From NCBI GenBank assembly GCA_043228905.1, contig JBHGNT010000022.1, positions 8,990,001 through 9,054,000 of the forward strand: a stretch of 64,000 nt of DNA, written 5' to 3'. How positions within the stretch are numbered: the stretch's first letter is position 1; each line of letters starts with the position of its first letter. The stretch is from Azolla caroliniana (Eukaryota; Polypodiophyta). The position numbers and the translations under genes were made by a program. Positions 31,501 through 43,434 of this stretch are shown here, in pieces. The notes beneath the pieces are model-generated. The model was given only the letters and a program-made list of their open reading frames with translations, was not told the origin of the DNA and ran no database searches.

Positions 31501-34500
31501 TTATAACAAATACTAGAGGCTTGCTAATGGGGGTAAAAAACATGTGATTTTAATGGTTCAGGAAGGTCATGGCCTTGGTGAAGAAGAAGAGGGAGCTGAG
31601 CCATCGGGTACCTTATCTGCGCATGTGAAGTCCTCATATGTGGTGAGCATGCGAGAATTGGATGTGATGCACATAAAGGATTTTACATTCCTACATGGCA
31701 AGTTTGACACGAAAGAACCTGTTTCCAGTTTTCTGTGTTGCAATTAGCTACATTTTTTAGTCCATAAAATTAAAATGTAGCCTGAATAGCTTTTAGTACG
31801 GAAGGGACTCAATTAAATAAAGCCTATTGTTTTTGCAGCCTTGGGTCTTGAAAGTTCTACATAAAGAGAAAACAAGCTTATTATAACTGTGCTGCTTTCT
31901 GCAGGGTATATTGAACCAGTTTTGCTAGTGCTTCATGAAAAAGATCCCACCTGGGCTGGACGTGCAGCAGTAAAGAAACATACTTGTATGGTCACTGCAT
32001 TAAGCATTAACACCACTATGAAGCAACACCCTTTGATTTGGTCTGCAGCTGTATGTTTGCAAACTTCCACACCTTTTTCTGGTTTCCTTGGTATCTGGAA
32101 TATGCAACTTGTGATTGTAGCCTCTTTGCCTGGCAGAATCTTCCTTATGATGCATACATGCTTCTAGCAGTTCCTTCTCCCATTGGTGGCGTCATCGTCG
32201 TTGCAGCAAACAGCATTCATTACCACAGTCAGGTTGCATTGCTGTGGATAATAACATTCCAGTGTTTTTTTTTCAAATAGATAGTTCTCTAAGTTGGTTG
32301 CAAATTCTTCAGTCTACAACATGCTCGCTTGCGTTGAATGAGTTTGCTACTTCACCAGAAGGCAGGTATTATTTCTAGATTATAGCTTACATTGATTTTG
32401 ATATAAAGTGTATGATTTGCCTGGCCACTTTATGTTGCATGAATTGTGTAATTTTCCCTGGTTTTCTGATAGTATTGAAAGAAGCATCTGCTTTCTGTTC
32501 ATGGTTTTTGGATTGTGCTAAAAGAAGTGTTTGCTTTAGAGATGCCAAAATGGTTGTACAAATGTTAGTGTATAACCAAGGTGAATGATAATGAACTTGA
32601 ACTTCTTAGTATAATACATGATAATTAGAAATGAGCCAATGTGGACATTTCTGGAGCGCCTATGTTTGTCTTTCTTTTATGGAAAATGTTAACCTTTATC
32701 ATTCACTTTCTCATCATCATAGACTGATTGGCAGTGGTCATTAATGTCAAAAACCAATATAAAGTATTTTACACATTCTAAGAAAAGCCTGTTCAAGGGT
32801 TCTATGTAGGTTTCTACAAGCATTAATTCTAGCTTTGGTTCTAGTTCTAAGATAGGGCAACAATCAATGTGATGCATGGAAGTTGATTACACGTGCTTTC
32901 TTTTTGAGAGAGCTTGTTATTCGCTGAGACAATGCATTAATGTTTGATTGATCAGTTCTGAATATTGTTTCTGATGGTTGTTTGAGAGTGAGACTGTTTT
33001 GATTCCTGTTTGTAAGACATGTTATGTTGCAAGTAAAACATTTATTAAGACTTTATATATTGGGTTCGCATCTGATAGCAACATAATGCATACCATTGAG
33101 AGCGTGAATAAAATTAACAAACAATCAGCTAATCAATCAGGTCTGCCTATAGTAAATATTAGATGCATATATCTATATACAGCTGTTCCTCACATGTTTA
33201 TGGTATTTTTATGGATGGCCATCTCAGTTTCCCAAGTGAGGGCTCTAAAGTTAAAACAAAAAAGCTTTATGGTGATCATTTTTAATGGGATTCTCTTTGT
33301 GCACCTCATCATTCATAAAATGTTTATGCGGTTAAGAGTTATGGGTAATTTGGGCTATACAATTAATGGACTTTTGGCATACTGGTAATTCAAGGTTTTG
33401 GAAGTGATGCATATGCTAATCTTATGTGCTTTGTTTGCATGTATCAGTGGAGAAATGCCAAAGTCCCAAATTACAATCGAGCTAGATTCAGCACGGGCAA
33501 CATGGATATCACCTGATGTTGCCTTGTTCTCAACTAAAACAGGAACGTTGCTACTTCTCTCCCTCATATACGATGGCAGGTAAGTAATTATCATGCCTGT
33601 TGTGAGTAATATAATCTACATGGGGTGCTTATCATGGAAATTCTTTCTAATACCTCTACGTGTCTGTTCTGTGTATTATGTTTAGTTATACAAATGACTA
33701 ACCCTCATATCTTTTTGGTACAGAGCTGTTCAAAAACTTGAGCTCATGAAGTCTAGAGCATCAGTACTTACTTCAGTAAGTGGAATGTTTTAACAAAAGC
33801 AATAATATGATGTGTTCGTGAGGATTTCTGATGTTTTTTTGTGCTACTCTGAAGTGCATTAGCATGCTTGGAGACATGTTTTTCTTCTTGGGTAGCCGTC
33901 TTGGTGATAGCTTATTTGTTCAATTTACTTGTGGCTCGACAGCTGAGGTGATATTTTGTTTCTCTGGTGATGGTTAACTGCTAGATAATGAAGTTAGAGA
34001 TTCTCTATCATATCCTAAATGATTTTATGGGTTTTGCTAGCAAGCGGATGCTGAAGGTGATGCAGTAATGCCTCCAGCTAAGCGGTTACATCGGTCTTCT
34101 GTGGAGGATTCACATGATGGCATTGCTGTGGAGGAGTTATCATTATACCAGTCTTATTCAGCAAATACAGAGTTGTTGGTAAGCATGCGTTAAAACTTGT
34201 AGCCAATTCTTTTTGTGCTATATCAGTGGTCTGTTCTCATTTGTAATATATATGTCTGCAGCAGAGAAATTTCAACTTTCTAGTTCGAGACTCATTTGTC
34301 AACATTGGTCCTTTGAGGGATTTTGCACATGGCTTGCGCATGAATGCAGATCCAAATGCCTCAGGTGCTGCCAAACGGAGTAATTATGAGCTGGTAGGGC
34401 AACTGAAAATATAGTTTTCAAACATGCATGGTTATATTCCAACTCATCTTGGGTTTTTTTTTATTACTTTGTGAGGTTTGAAATCTTGATCTTTATGCTT

Positions 34501-37500
34501 TTTTATCAGAGGTTCCACCAAAATAACTCAGCTCTATCTTCGTAAATGACCATTATAATGGCTATAACGTAGCAGTCACTGGGATATGCTTCTCATGATT
34601 ACACATGTTCAAGCTGTTTAGCTGTGGGAGTTGAGTGTAGACAGATGTGTTTTTTTGTTACTCTCATTGATGAGTCAACATAGGCTATTGTAGTCCTTGT
34701 TAGGTTTCATAGTCCATAATTAAATGGTCTTTTGGAGATAAGAAACAATGGCCACTTGGATTTGTTATGGAATAAGAAAGCCAAAATCGAAGGCCTTAAA
34801 TACATGGCTTTTTCAGACCAAAGATCTTCTTGTGCATCTTCTCATGTCAGCACACATCGACTCATTTAGTCTAATAGTATTCCGTTAGGCATCTAAAATC
34901 GTAGCACTGAACTGTGGATATTTACACATGCGTAAGCACATGGCCACTACTGGAAGTAAGAAGTCCATGCATGTGTGTTTGACACCACAGTAAAGAATCC
35001 AGAACGTCTGAATTCTTTAATGAACCTGAGAAATTGTTTTTGCAAGAGTATTCAAGCTAGGCTTTGGCTGTATTTTGTATGCGAATTCATAAATTGATGT
35101 CACTATATGTGTAAAATTGAAAGCATTAATATCTAGAAATATTCTTAGTGGAATTTGGATGGGGAAACTAATAGTAAAATCCATATCAGGACATTTATAT
35201 ATCAATGAAACAAGCATACTCTCTAATATCTAGGTATAGATTTGCTTATATTATCAGTTATGCATCACCAATATGTTAGACTAAAATGATCTTTTTCGCA
35301 ATGTAAAAGGTATGCTGCTCTGGCCATGGGAAAAATGGTGCTCTGTCTATTCTACATCAATCTATACGGCCGGATTTTATTACGGAGGTATACTTCAGAT
35401 CCTTGATCATATATCTACTTTCGTGTTTCGATTGAAAAAATAATTATTCAGCATTAATATCATTCGAGTCCTGACAATTTTTTTTATGCAAGTTGAATAT
35501 CACACAACACAAACTGGCTTGTAATTTTTGCTGGAAGTGTCAATTTATTTCGTTGCGGTGAATGAGGCGAAGTTGTAATTACTCTTTTGATGCTTCGTGA
35601 AGATGCCCCTTTTATCTTTATTCCTTTAGTTAATTGAAACATTTCCTTCAAGGAGTTAGCTGAATTGTGTAACTTAGATTCCATTCTTTCATTTGCTAAA
35701 CCTCTGTATAGTGCCCACATGAACTTGAACTGAAAGGGTATTGTAATTTATTCTTGTAGTTCTATTTTTGCAGGTTGAACTTCCTGGTTGCAAGGGGATT
35801 TGGACAGTTTATTATAAAGGAGCAAGGAGTCAAATGTCAGATACAACTGGCATGGGAGTGAATGGAGACGAAGAATTTCATGCATATCTTATAATCAGCT
35901 TAGAAACTAGGACAATGGTAATTTCTCCTTTGATGGATTGGCAAGGTGTTACATCTCAGTTATTGGACATTTGTTACGTAGTGGAATTATAGAGTGCTAC
36001 TTATTATTCTTTAGTGCTATATTTTTATTTATTAAAACGTACATCTCTAAGTTATGGTATGATGATTTCAAGACTGAGATGAGAAATATAACCTGCTCCA
36101 GGTTCAATAGTGCTACTAAGTGATTGCTATTGCATGGGGGCAACGCCATCAGCAGCTCCACCCCCACAATGGGGTACAGTAAGAAAGAAGAGCAAAGAAG
36201 AGAAGTCATGTCATGATGAGATGAAAAGTCTAAGAGAAATGCATCCATTACATAGTCTTCACTTTAAAAAATGGGACATCTAGAGCCTTAACTACTCTAA
36301 AACTATGTGCAATAGAACTCCTAGTACCTAGGTAAATAAAGTCTTCCTAGTTACAAAATGTCCAAACTTCAGTGTGCGACTTGGTCAGATAGATGTAAGC
36401 ATCACTGCTGAGAATGTTGATGCATGCTATAACAATGTGTTCAAATATTACTTCTTTATTTAATGGATGGAAACGTTCTGATTTGGAAAATTTGCATGAA
36501 TCTATACATCTCCATCTGCACCTTTTCACAAGTGTTTGTGCTTATCTAATTTTAAGATTATGTTCATGTTGATGCAAACAAAGTGTCAGAACGTTTCTTC
36601 CAAGGCAGTATGGTGGTTCTGGTTTATCTGAAGTTTTAATATTTTTATAGGTTCTAGAAACGGGAGAAACACTTGGAGAGGTGACAGAAACTGTTGATTA
36701 TTTCACAGAGGGAGCCACAATTGTGGCTGGCAATCTATTTTGCAGGTACATTCTGTTTTTCTTGCTTTCTCTATGTAATGTCCATCAAAGATACAAATTT
36801 GAACTTTGAATGTTAATGTAAAGGCCATTTTTCTATCTTGTGCAACATCCTTTCACGTTTCTATAGTCGCATACATATTGTCAATATAATACATAAATTC
36901 TTCATATATCTAATTCACCCTTTTTTAAAACTTATTTAATAAATGTGGACATGCAGGCGGAGGGTTGTGCAAGTGTACTCGAGGGGTGTCCGACTACTGG
37001 ATGGAGCATATATGACACAGGAGCTTCGTATTGAAGCAGCTTCATCTAAAGGGGACACCAATTCTAAATCCGAAATGGTCTCTGTGGCATATGCTTCAAT
37101 TATAGATCCATATGTGCTCCTAAAGATGACAGATGGGACGTTGCAGCTAGTAACTGGAGGTAGAAACATGCTGAATAATTCTATATGCTAGTTTAAGAGA
37201 TGATTCATTGGTTGTTAATCTTGTCTTGCAGATCCAACGAGTTGCAACATATCTGTCTCTGCTCCTCAGATGTTTCAGACCATGGGAGACCCTATTGTTG
37301 CCTGTTCTCTTTATCATGATAGAGGACCATCCCCATGGCTTCGGAGAACAAGTATGGATGCATGGCTGGCACCATCTTTTGATCCAGTTGATATTAGTGA
37401 TGGCCTTGATACTAATCAAGGTGACATCTATTGTGTGGTTTGTAAGCAAAGTGGACGATTGGAGCTATATGAGCTTCCGAATTTAATATGTGTCTTTTCG

Positions 37501-40500
37501 GTGAACAATTTTACGCATGGAAATAATTTTCTTTATGACACCAAAGCTCTACCCAAGATTGATGTAACTTTGCAAGGTGGTGAGCTTCAGGATACTACAA
37601 AGCATGAAAAAAGTGCGTCACTTCATGTCACTGAATTATGTATGGAAAAATGGAGTGATAAATTTGGGAGACCATTTCTACTGGCAATTTTAAGTGATGG
37701 CACCTTTCTTTGCTATCATGCATATTTGTATGAAGGGGTTGATAACAGCTCTGTTGATGAGAGTGAACTTCCAGAAGTGGGTGCTTTAGGTGCAATAACA
37801 TCACGATTGAAGAATTTACGGTTTATACGGCTTCCGTTAGATCGTGCATCAAGCGAAGAAGAAATTGCATCACTCAAACCAAATATTGTCCCATTCAGGA
37901 ATGTTGGTGGGCTTCGGGGTGCATATGTGACAGGTTCTAGACCTGTATGGCTGATGAATTTCAGAGAAAGATTACAAGTTCATCCTCAGGTATAATTTGC
38001 TTTGGAAATATCTTTCTTTGTGCTAGAACTGTATATGCAAGTGTTAATGCACATCTATAATGTAGTTGTTTAACAAACCAATTTTTTTTCCTATAACTGT
38101 ATATGCAAATGTTAATGTACATCTGTCCTGTAATTGCAGCTATGTGATGGGCCAATTGTTGCATTTACACCACTTCACAACATCAACTGCAATCATGGAA
38201 TTATTTATGTCACAGCACAGGTTTTGTGAGTTGAGTCAGGGTTACTAAAGCATTGAAATATAAATCTCCTTTTGTAGTAAAAATCTCCCTTATAAATTCT
38301 TGTAGGGTATACTAAAAATCTGTCAGCTGCCATCTATGAACTACGATAATGATTGGGCAACTTACAAGGTATTACTATTTAAGGGCTTCTTTGTTGGCCT
38401 GTCCCATATCCAAATATTCTTCAATAACACATAAATGTCTCTGATCAATCTTAAATATTTCCAGGTTCCCTTGAAAGGGTCTCCTCATCAATTAGCATAT
38501 CACGCTGATGCTAATCTTTATGCTGTAATTGTTTCCTCACAGGTGAGTTTGTTTCTGATTTATATATGATTATATGTATGTTCAATATGGCAGTATTTTG
38601 GGATGTGTCACTCTCTTTTCGCGCATCTTTTGTGAGCTTGTTTCTAACTTATAGGTAATTGTTTCTAAGTTTTGTATGAGAGTATTTTATAATGCGCAGC
38701 ACTGTCTTATATTTGATTCCTTCTAAGTTTTGCTTATATTCTAATAATTGTCCTCAAAGATTGGGAGAAAACAAATGTCTACCAATGATTACTGTTGTTT
38801 TGTTGTTTCTTTCATACTTTCAAATACTGCCACATCGCTTTTGATAACGTGCATCTTTGATCATTGAGAATCTATTTAATTCTGTAAGGAATATGTGAAT
38901 GTTGACAGGTTCAAGTACCAGCTTCACAAATCATTGAGTCTGCTGACCAAGGAACTGCATTTATCTCTGACTTAGAGAATGAAGATGGACAACGGATAGT
39001 GAATCTAGAAGAATTCGAAGTGCGCATTATCGAGGCAGGGAAGACAGGAACTGTTTGGGATACTAAGACTGTGATACCTATGCAAATGACAGAACATGCA
39101 TTGACCATACGCATTGTGAATTTAAAGAAGGTAGTCTGTTTAATCTGATGTTTGTTGCTGAAATGAAATATTATACATCTCGTTAATCAAATTCTACTTG
39201 TGAAACTAGTTGTATCTTATAGGATATATTAGATATACAAATTTGCAAATAAAGATTCTCCTGACATTTGACTTAAAAAATTGAAAAGTCAACCTCAAGA
39301 TTTGTGCAAGAATATTTTATCATCTACCTAATTGAATTTGTATATACTCATTAGTCTCGTGCTCTTCTTGCTTGAACTGTACGTCTCTCTCTCTCTCTCA
39401 CACACACACACACTCACACTCTCTTTCTCTCTCTCTTACACATGCACGCAGCCCCAGCCCCAGTCCCAGCCGCACCCACGCATACATTCATTCACTCTTT
39501 TTGAAGCCATTAACTTGTAACCCCAGACTAATCAGGTCTTAGAAATCTTATATATAGATGTTTAAATATATTGATTTTTTTCATCTTATAGGGAGCAGAT
39601 CAGATGCAAACGTTGCTTGCAATAGGGACAGGATTTGTTCAAGGAGAAGATGTTCCTGCACGTGGCCGAATCATTTTAATTTCTCTCGGGCAGGATCAGA
39701 GTGACACAGGGCGCCTGGTAAAGGCTGAACTTACTTCAAACGCTTGATGTCGGAGAGTTTAGAAGTTTAGATCTCATCTTCATAGCTGTCTTGCAGGCTA
39801 CAGAAGTTTTTTCGAAGGAATATAAAGGAGCAATTTCTGCTATAGCTTCCCTTCAAGGCCATCTCCTTGTTGCTATAGGCACTAAAATTATTCTTCACAG
39901 TTGGAGTGGAACTGAACTTGTTGGAGCTGCATTTTATGATGGACCACTATATGTCGTCAGCATTAACATTGTATATCATCGTGCTATAGCGGCACAGCTT
40001 TAGTTTCATTCTTTGTATAATGTTGAAGTGAATAAATGTTCCTTGCCAATTAACTGCTGATTGTTTTTCAGGTGAAGAATTTTGTACTATTTGGTGATAT
40101 TCATAAGAGCATATATTTCCTTTGTTGGAAAGAGGAGGGAGCACAGCTGGCTCTGCTTGCTAAAGATTTTGGAACTTTAGACTGTTATGCGACGGAATTC
40201 CTAATAGATGGGACAACCCTCAGTCTCTTAGTTTCAGATAGTAGGAAGAATATAAAGGTGACCTGTCTAGTTGTTCAGTCTCAGATATTTTACCTTGTTT
40301 AGAAGCTGTTGGAAAGTTTAATTGTTTTGGATTCTCTTTACCTGCAAACAAGCCTTCTTAATTTTTCGAAGCATAAATTTGAAGGAAAACACCAAAAGGC
40401 CCTTAACTGATTGGATATCTACCAGAATAACATGAAATTTCAAAAATGACCAAAATACCCCCGTATACTGCAAAATCTACATCTGGAGGGTGCTATTCTG

Positions 40501-41173
40501 GTTTATTTCGAAGTGTAGATGGTATTCTGATTAGTATCTAAAATTACGGTTCTTTTGGTGCTTCTCCCTATATTTGACTCTTACTTACAATCTTACCTTT
40601 GATTACTTTAGATATTTTCGTATTCTCCGAAAAGTGTTGAGAGCTGGAAAGGACAGAAATTACTGCCCAGGGCAGAATTTCATGTCGGTGCCCACATTTC
40701 AAAATTTCTTCGCTTACCTATGCTACCCACTACTAGTTCAACCCGCACAAACAGATATGCTCTTCTTTTTGGAACCCTAGATGGAAGCATCGGGTGTATT
40801 GCACCACTCGATGAGCTTACATTTAGGCGGTTACAGACTCTTCAAGGAAAGTTGGTAGATGCTGTTTCTCATGTTGCCGGTTTGAATCCTAAATCATTTA
40901 GACAATTCAAAGCATGTGGTGAAACACATATGCCAGGTCCAGATAATCTCGTGGACTGTGAGCTTCTTTTCCAGTACGTATGCATAAATGATTAAAATGC
41001 CATCAAAGCTTTGTTCCTATGATAATCTCAGTTAACTTGATAGTTTTGTTTACTGCAGTTATGAAATGCTGCCACTGAAAGAACAACTTGAGATGGCGCA
41101 TCAGATTGGTACAACTCGCTCTCAGATCCTCGCGAATCTTAATGATCTAACTGTTAGCACCAACTTCTTATAG
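28557..41173 (+). CDS. CPSF160: Cleavage and polyadenylation specificity factor subunit 1 (CPSF160)
   Basis: Large scaffold subunit of the nuclear CPSF complex; with WDR33/FY and CPSF30 it helps recognise the polyadenylation signal. Coding exons: 28557-28972, 30285-30431, 30516-30669, 31562-31697, 31905-32050, 32137-32232, 32313-32365, 33448-33579, 33724-33775, 33855-33947, 34041-34178, 34262-34393, 35310-35387, 35774-35917, 36651-36745, 36957-37159, 37232-37989, 38140-38220, 38306-38368, 38465-38542, 38909-39130, 39592-39717, 39797-39970, 40072-40257, 40612-40973, 41059-41173. They sum to 4380 nt, 1459 aa, all phases agreeing (Arabidopsis about 1442). Markers: N-terminal MSYAAYKLSHAPTGVENC, FEGPDWQHLKRG, WTVYYKG, FLCYHAYL, and the CPSF_A domain (about 1090-1420) with AFYDGPLYVVS, LLFGTLDGSIGC and HVAGLNP; C-terminus HYEMLPLKEQLEMAHQIGTT. 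PPAKRLHR near residue 485 may be a nuclear signal. Intron 4 has GC-AG ends; all others are GT-AG. No damage. Confidence 0.95.
28973..30284 (+). other. CPSF160 intron 1, built of degenerate repeats
   Basis: The 1312-bp intron holds several diverged copies of a roughly 150-250-bp segment with the words AGAAGAAA, ATGCCATTCAT, AATTTCTGT, TTTCTGCAT and TTTAGG. The donor-like word AAGTAAGAAA at the exon 1 boundary (28971) recurs at about 29583 and 29837 inside the intron. The donor at 28973 is chosen because it keeps the conserved ELVCSHKLHGNVES join. Confidence 0.6.
39375..39480. repeat. (CT)n/(CA)n microsatellite with CCCAGC repeats in a CPSF160 intron
   Basis: Lies in the intron between exons ending 39130 and starting 39592. 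Runs of CT and CA are followed by CCCCAGCCCCAGTCCCAGCC. Intronic, no coding meaning. Confidence 0.8.
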
Positions 41174-43434
41174 TTAAGATTATGTAATTTATGAAATGCT
41201 GAGTCATTAAAACAGAATTTTCTCAGATATGCAAACTTGTATTGCTGAGCAATATAGAAACACCATGGTAGTGGTTTTGGTCCCATTGTGTACCTGTCTT
41301 CTTTTCTATTTTTGTTATCGAATATGATGTAGAAAAAGGCATGTGGATTCTTATCATAGAATGTTTCATAAATAAGAGCAGATTTATATAAAGCTGAAAT
41401 GTAATACAAATTTGGTGGCTGCCCTAGTGACATGCGAAATAATGTGGTAACATATTGTTTCTTTCAGCATAGTATTTGATTGGTTTCTTGGTCATGTTGA
41501 ACCCTTGTTATGATAAGCCTAGTTTGAAAAGTTTTAAGGCTAATATTTCTCAATTGAAAATTCGTCATTTCTTATTCAAAATAACATGTTCATCTCTTGA
41601 AGGTTCATGATATGGAAATTGATTAGTAGCTTGGTTACGTCTATTTCTCTTGAAGGGTATGACAATGTTATCTCATAGAATACAGTGCTGTAACAAGAAA
41701 GTTCATTTCTTTTGGAACCTGAACTAACTCAAGTAATTGTAGGCAAAACTTGTGTTTGACTACTGCATACGATGCATAACATCTTCAGTTGAACCAGTCA
41801 AATGATGAGTTGCTTCGTTAGATTGTGAACCAGAAACGAATTAGATTGAGTTCTCAGGTATCATGATAAAACAGAACCTTTTCAGGCAGTCAATCCCCTT
41901 AATGATATTATCTAAATCTAGCACAAGGTAGCTGAAACGTTCCCAAGAATGAACACAACTAGAAGCTCTTATGGAACTAATGAAAATAAGCCTTAGTAGA
42001 GTTGCAGACAACAGGGTGAATCTCAATGTGTCTCTTATCATTGGCACAACACATCAGGAGGGTTTTAGAGCGTTGTGAATTTGGAAGGAACTTTAAAACC
42101 AAATAGAAATAGGAGTGTCCGTTTGGAATTCTAGTTACTATTTGCGTTTGAATATCATGATTCATAATTATATTGGTGTGAATTTCCTTCATTTGAAGCT
42201 TGCTGGAAGCCCTAAAAATAGAAAGTGTGATAATACATAGAGATGAAATTTGGTTCGTGCAATATGAAAAAGCATTTATCTAATTTAACAATAGGTTTTG
42301 AGCATTCATGATCTCTAATGTGAAATTACAAAACTTCACAGGCTATTTCTTATAATGAAAAGTGAAATAATGTAGAAACAAATTCCCCATTTCTATAGCA
42401 AATCTAACATTCCAATTGTTGTGGTATAGACAGTGGGTAGAAATGAGTATTCAGCTATAATTTTAAGCATTCACTTTATGGATCGACCAAAGAAAAAAAT
42501 CTATTGAAGAGGACACTTGACGGAGAATTCTATTTTGATGAAGAAGTTATACACCAACTCCAAGACCCCATAAAGAAACATGAACATGTGGTTCATATAA
42601 TAACAGGAATAAAATGGGCTGTTTACAGATGGCAAGGTCATTATTACAGAGAAGAGACCCCCATGAAATCTTATGCTTGATTGACTATATGGGATTGGAA
42701 CAGCTCTCCAAAATAGATGCGGCATATCCTGAAGATACCTTCAAGGACACAGATACTGCTATGTATAAACTCTTTGACACACAAGGATATAAACAGGAGT
42801 CAATATGCCATTCCTAACCATGCATACCAATTATTTGAGATTTTGCACTGTTTAAAAAGAAGCTTTATTATAGAATGTTTGTTGTGCCAACGAACATAGA
42901 TGCACCTTATATAATAAACAATGGCATATTTCATTTCAATCCTTTCTTATCCTACAAGAAGTCATACAAGGGCTGTCGAAGTCATATACCTTTCCACAGA
43001 TTGCAGATGGCAATGCAGACGTAGTAATAATAAAATTTCAACTTTTCAGAATCATTATCTTTCTTTGGATGTCAAAGCTGGTAAATTTCCTTTACAGCTA
43101 TAACTTGTTAAATCTCATATTGTTATTAAATCTCATATACAATTGATGCAACAGTAGTAATAAGATCACCCAGCATCATACTATGAGGTTCTATTTGAAC
43201 TGAAGCTATAGTTTTTCTGTAGTAGGTCTGATAACTTTTGCAATGTCCTTATAAGCGATCCCTGCAAGATATATTATTCTTACCAAGGAAAAATATGCAT
43301 TGCAAAAGGCAGACAATTCTGCATGTAAAAACTATGAATGAGGCCATGCAGAAATGCTGCATTCTTTTGTGTTCTGTGATAGGCTTCTGACAAATGGTCT
43401 ATAAATTCTCCAACTTTTGAAAGCACTGCTGGGA
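41174..43434. other. Convergent intergenic region between CPSF160 and the minus-strand gene
   Basis: 2.3 kb between two genes that face each other. It must hold both 3' UTRs. Small frames such as 42614-42817 (+) show no family motif. AT-rich; no transposon ends recognised. Confidence 0.4.
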
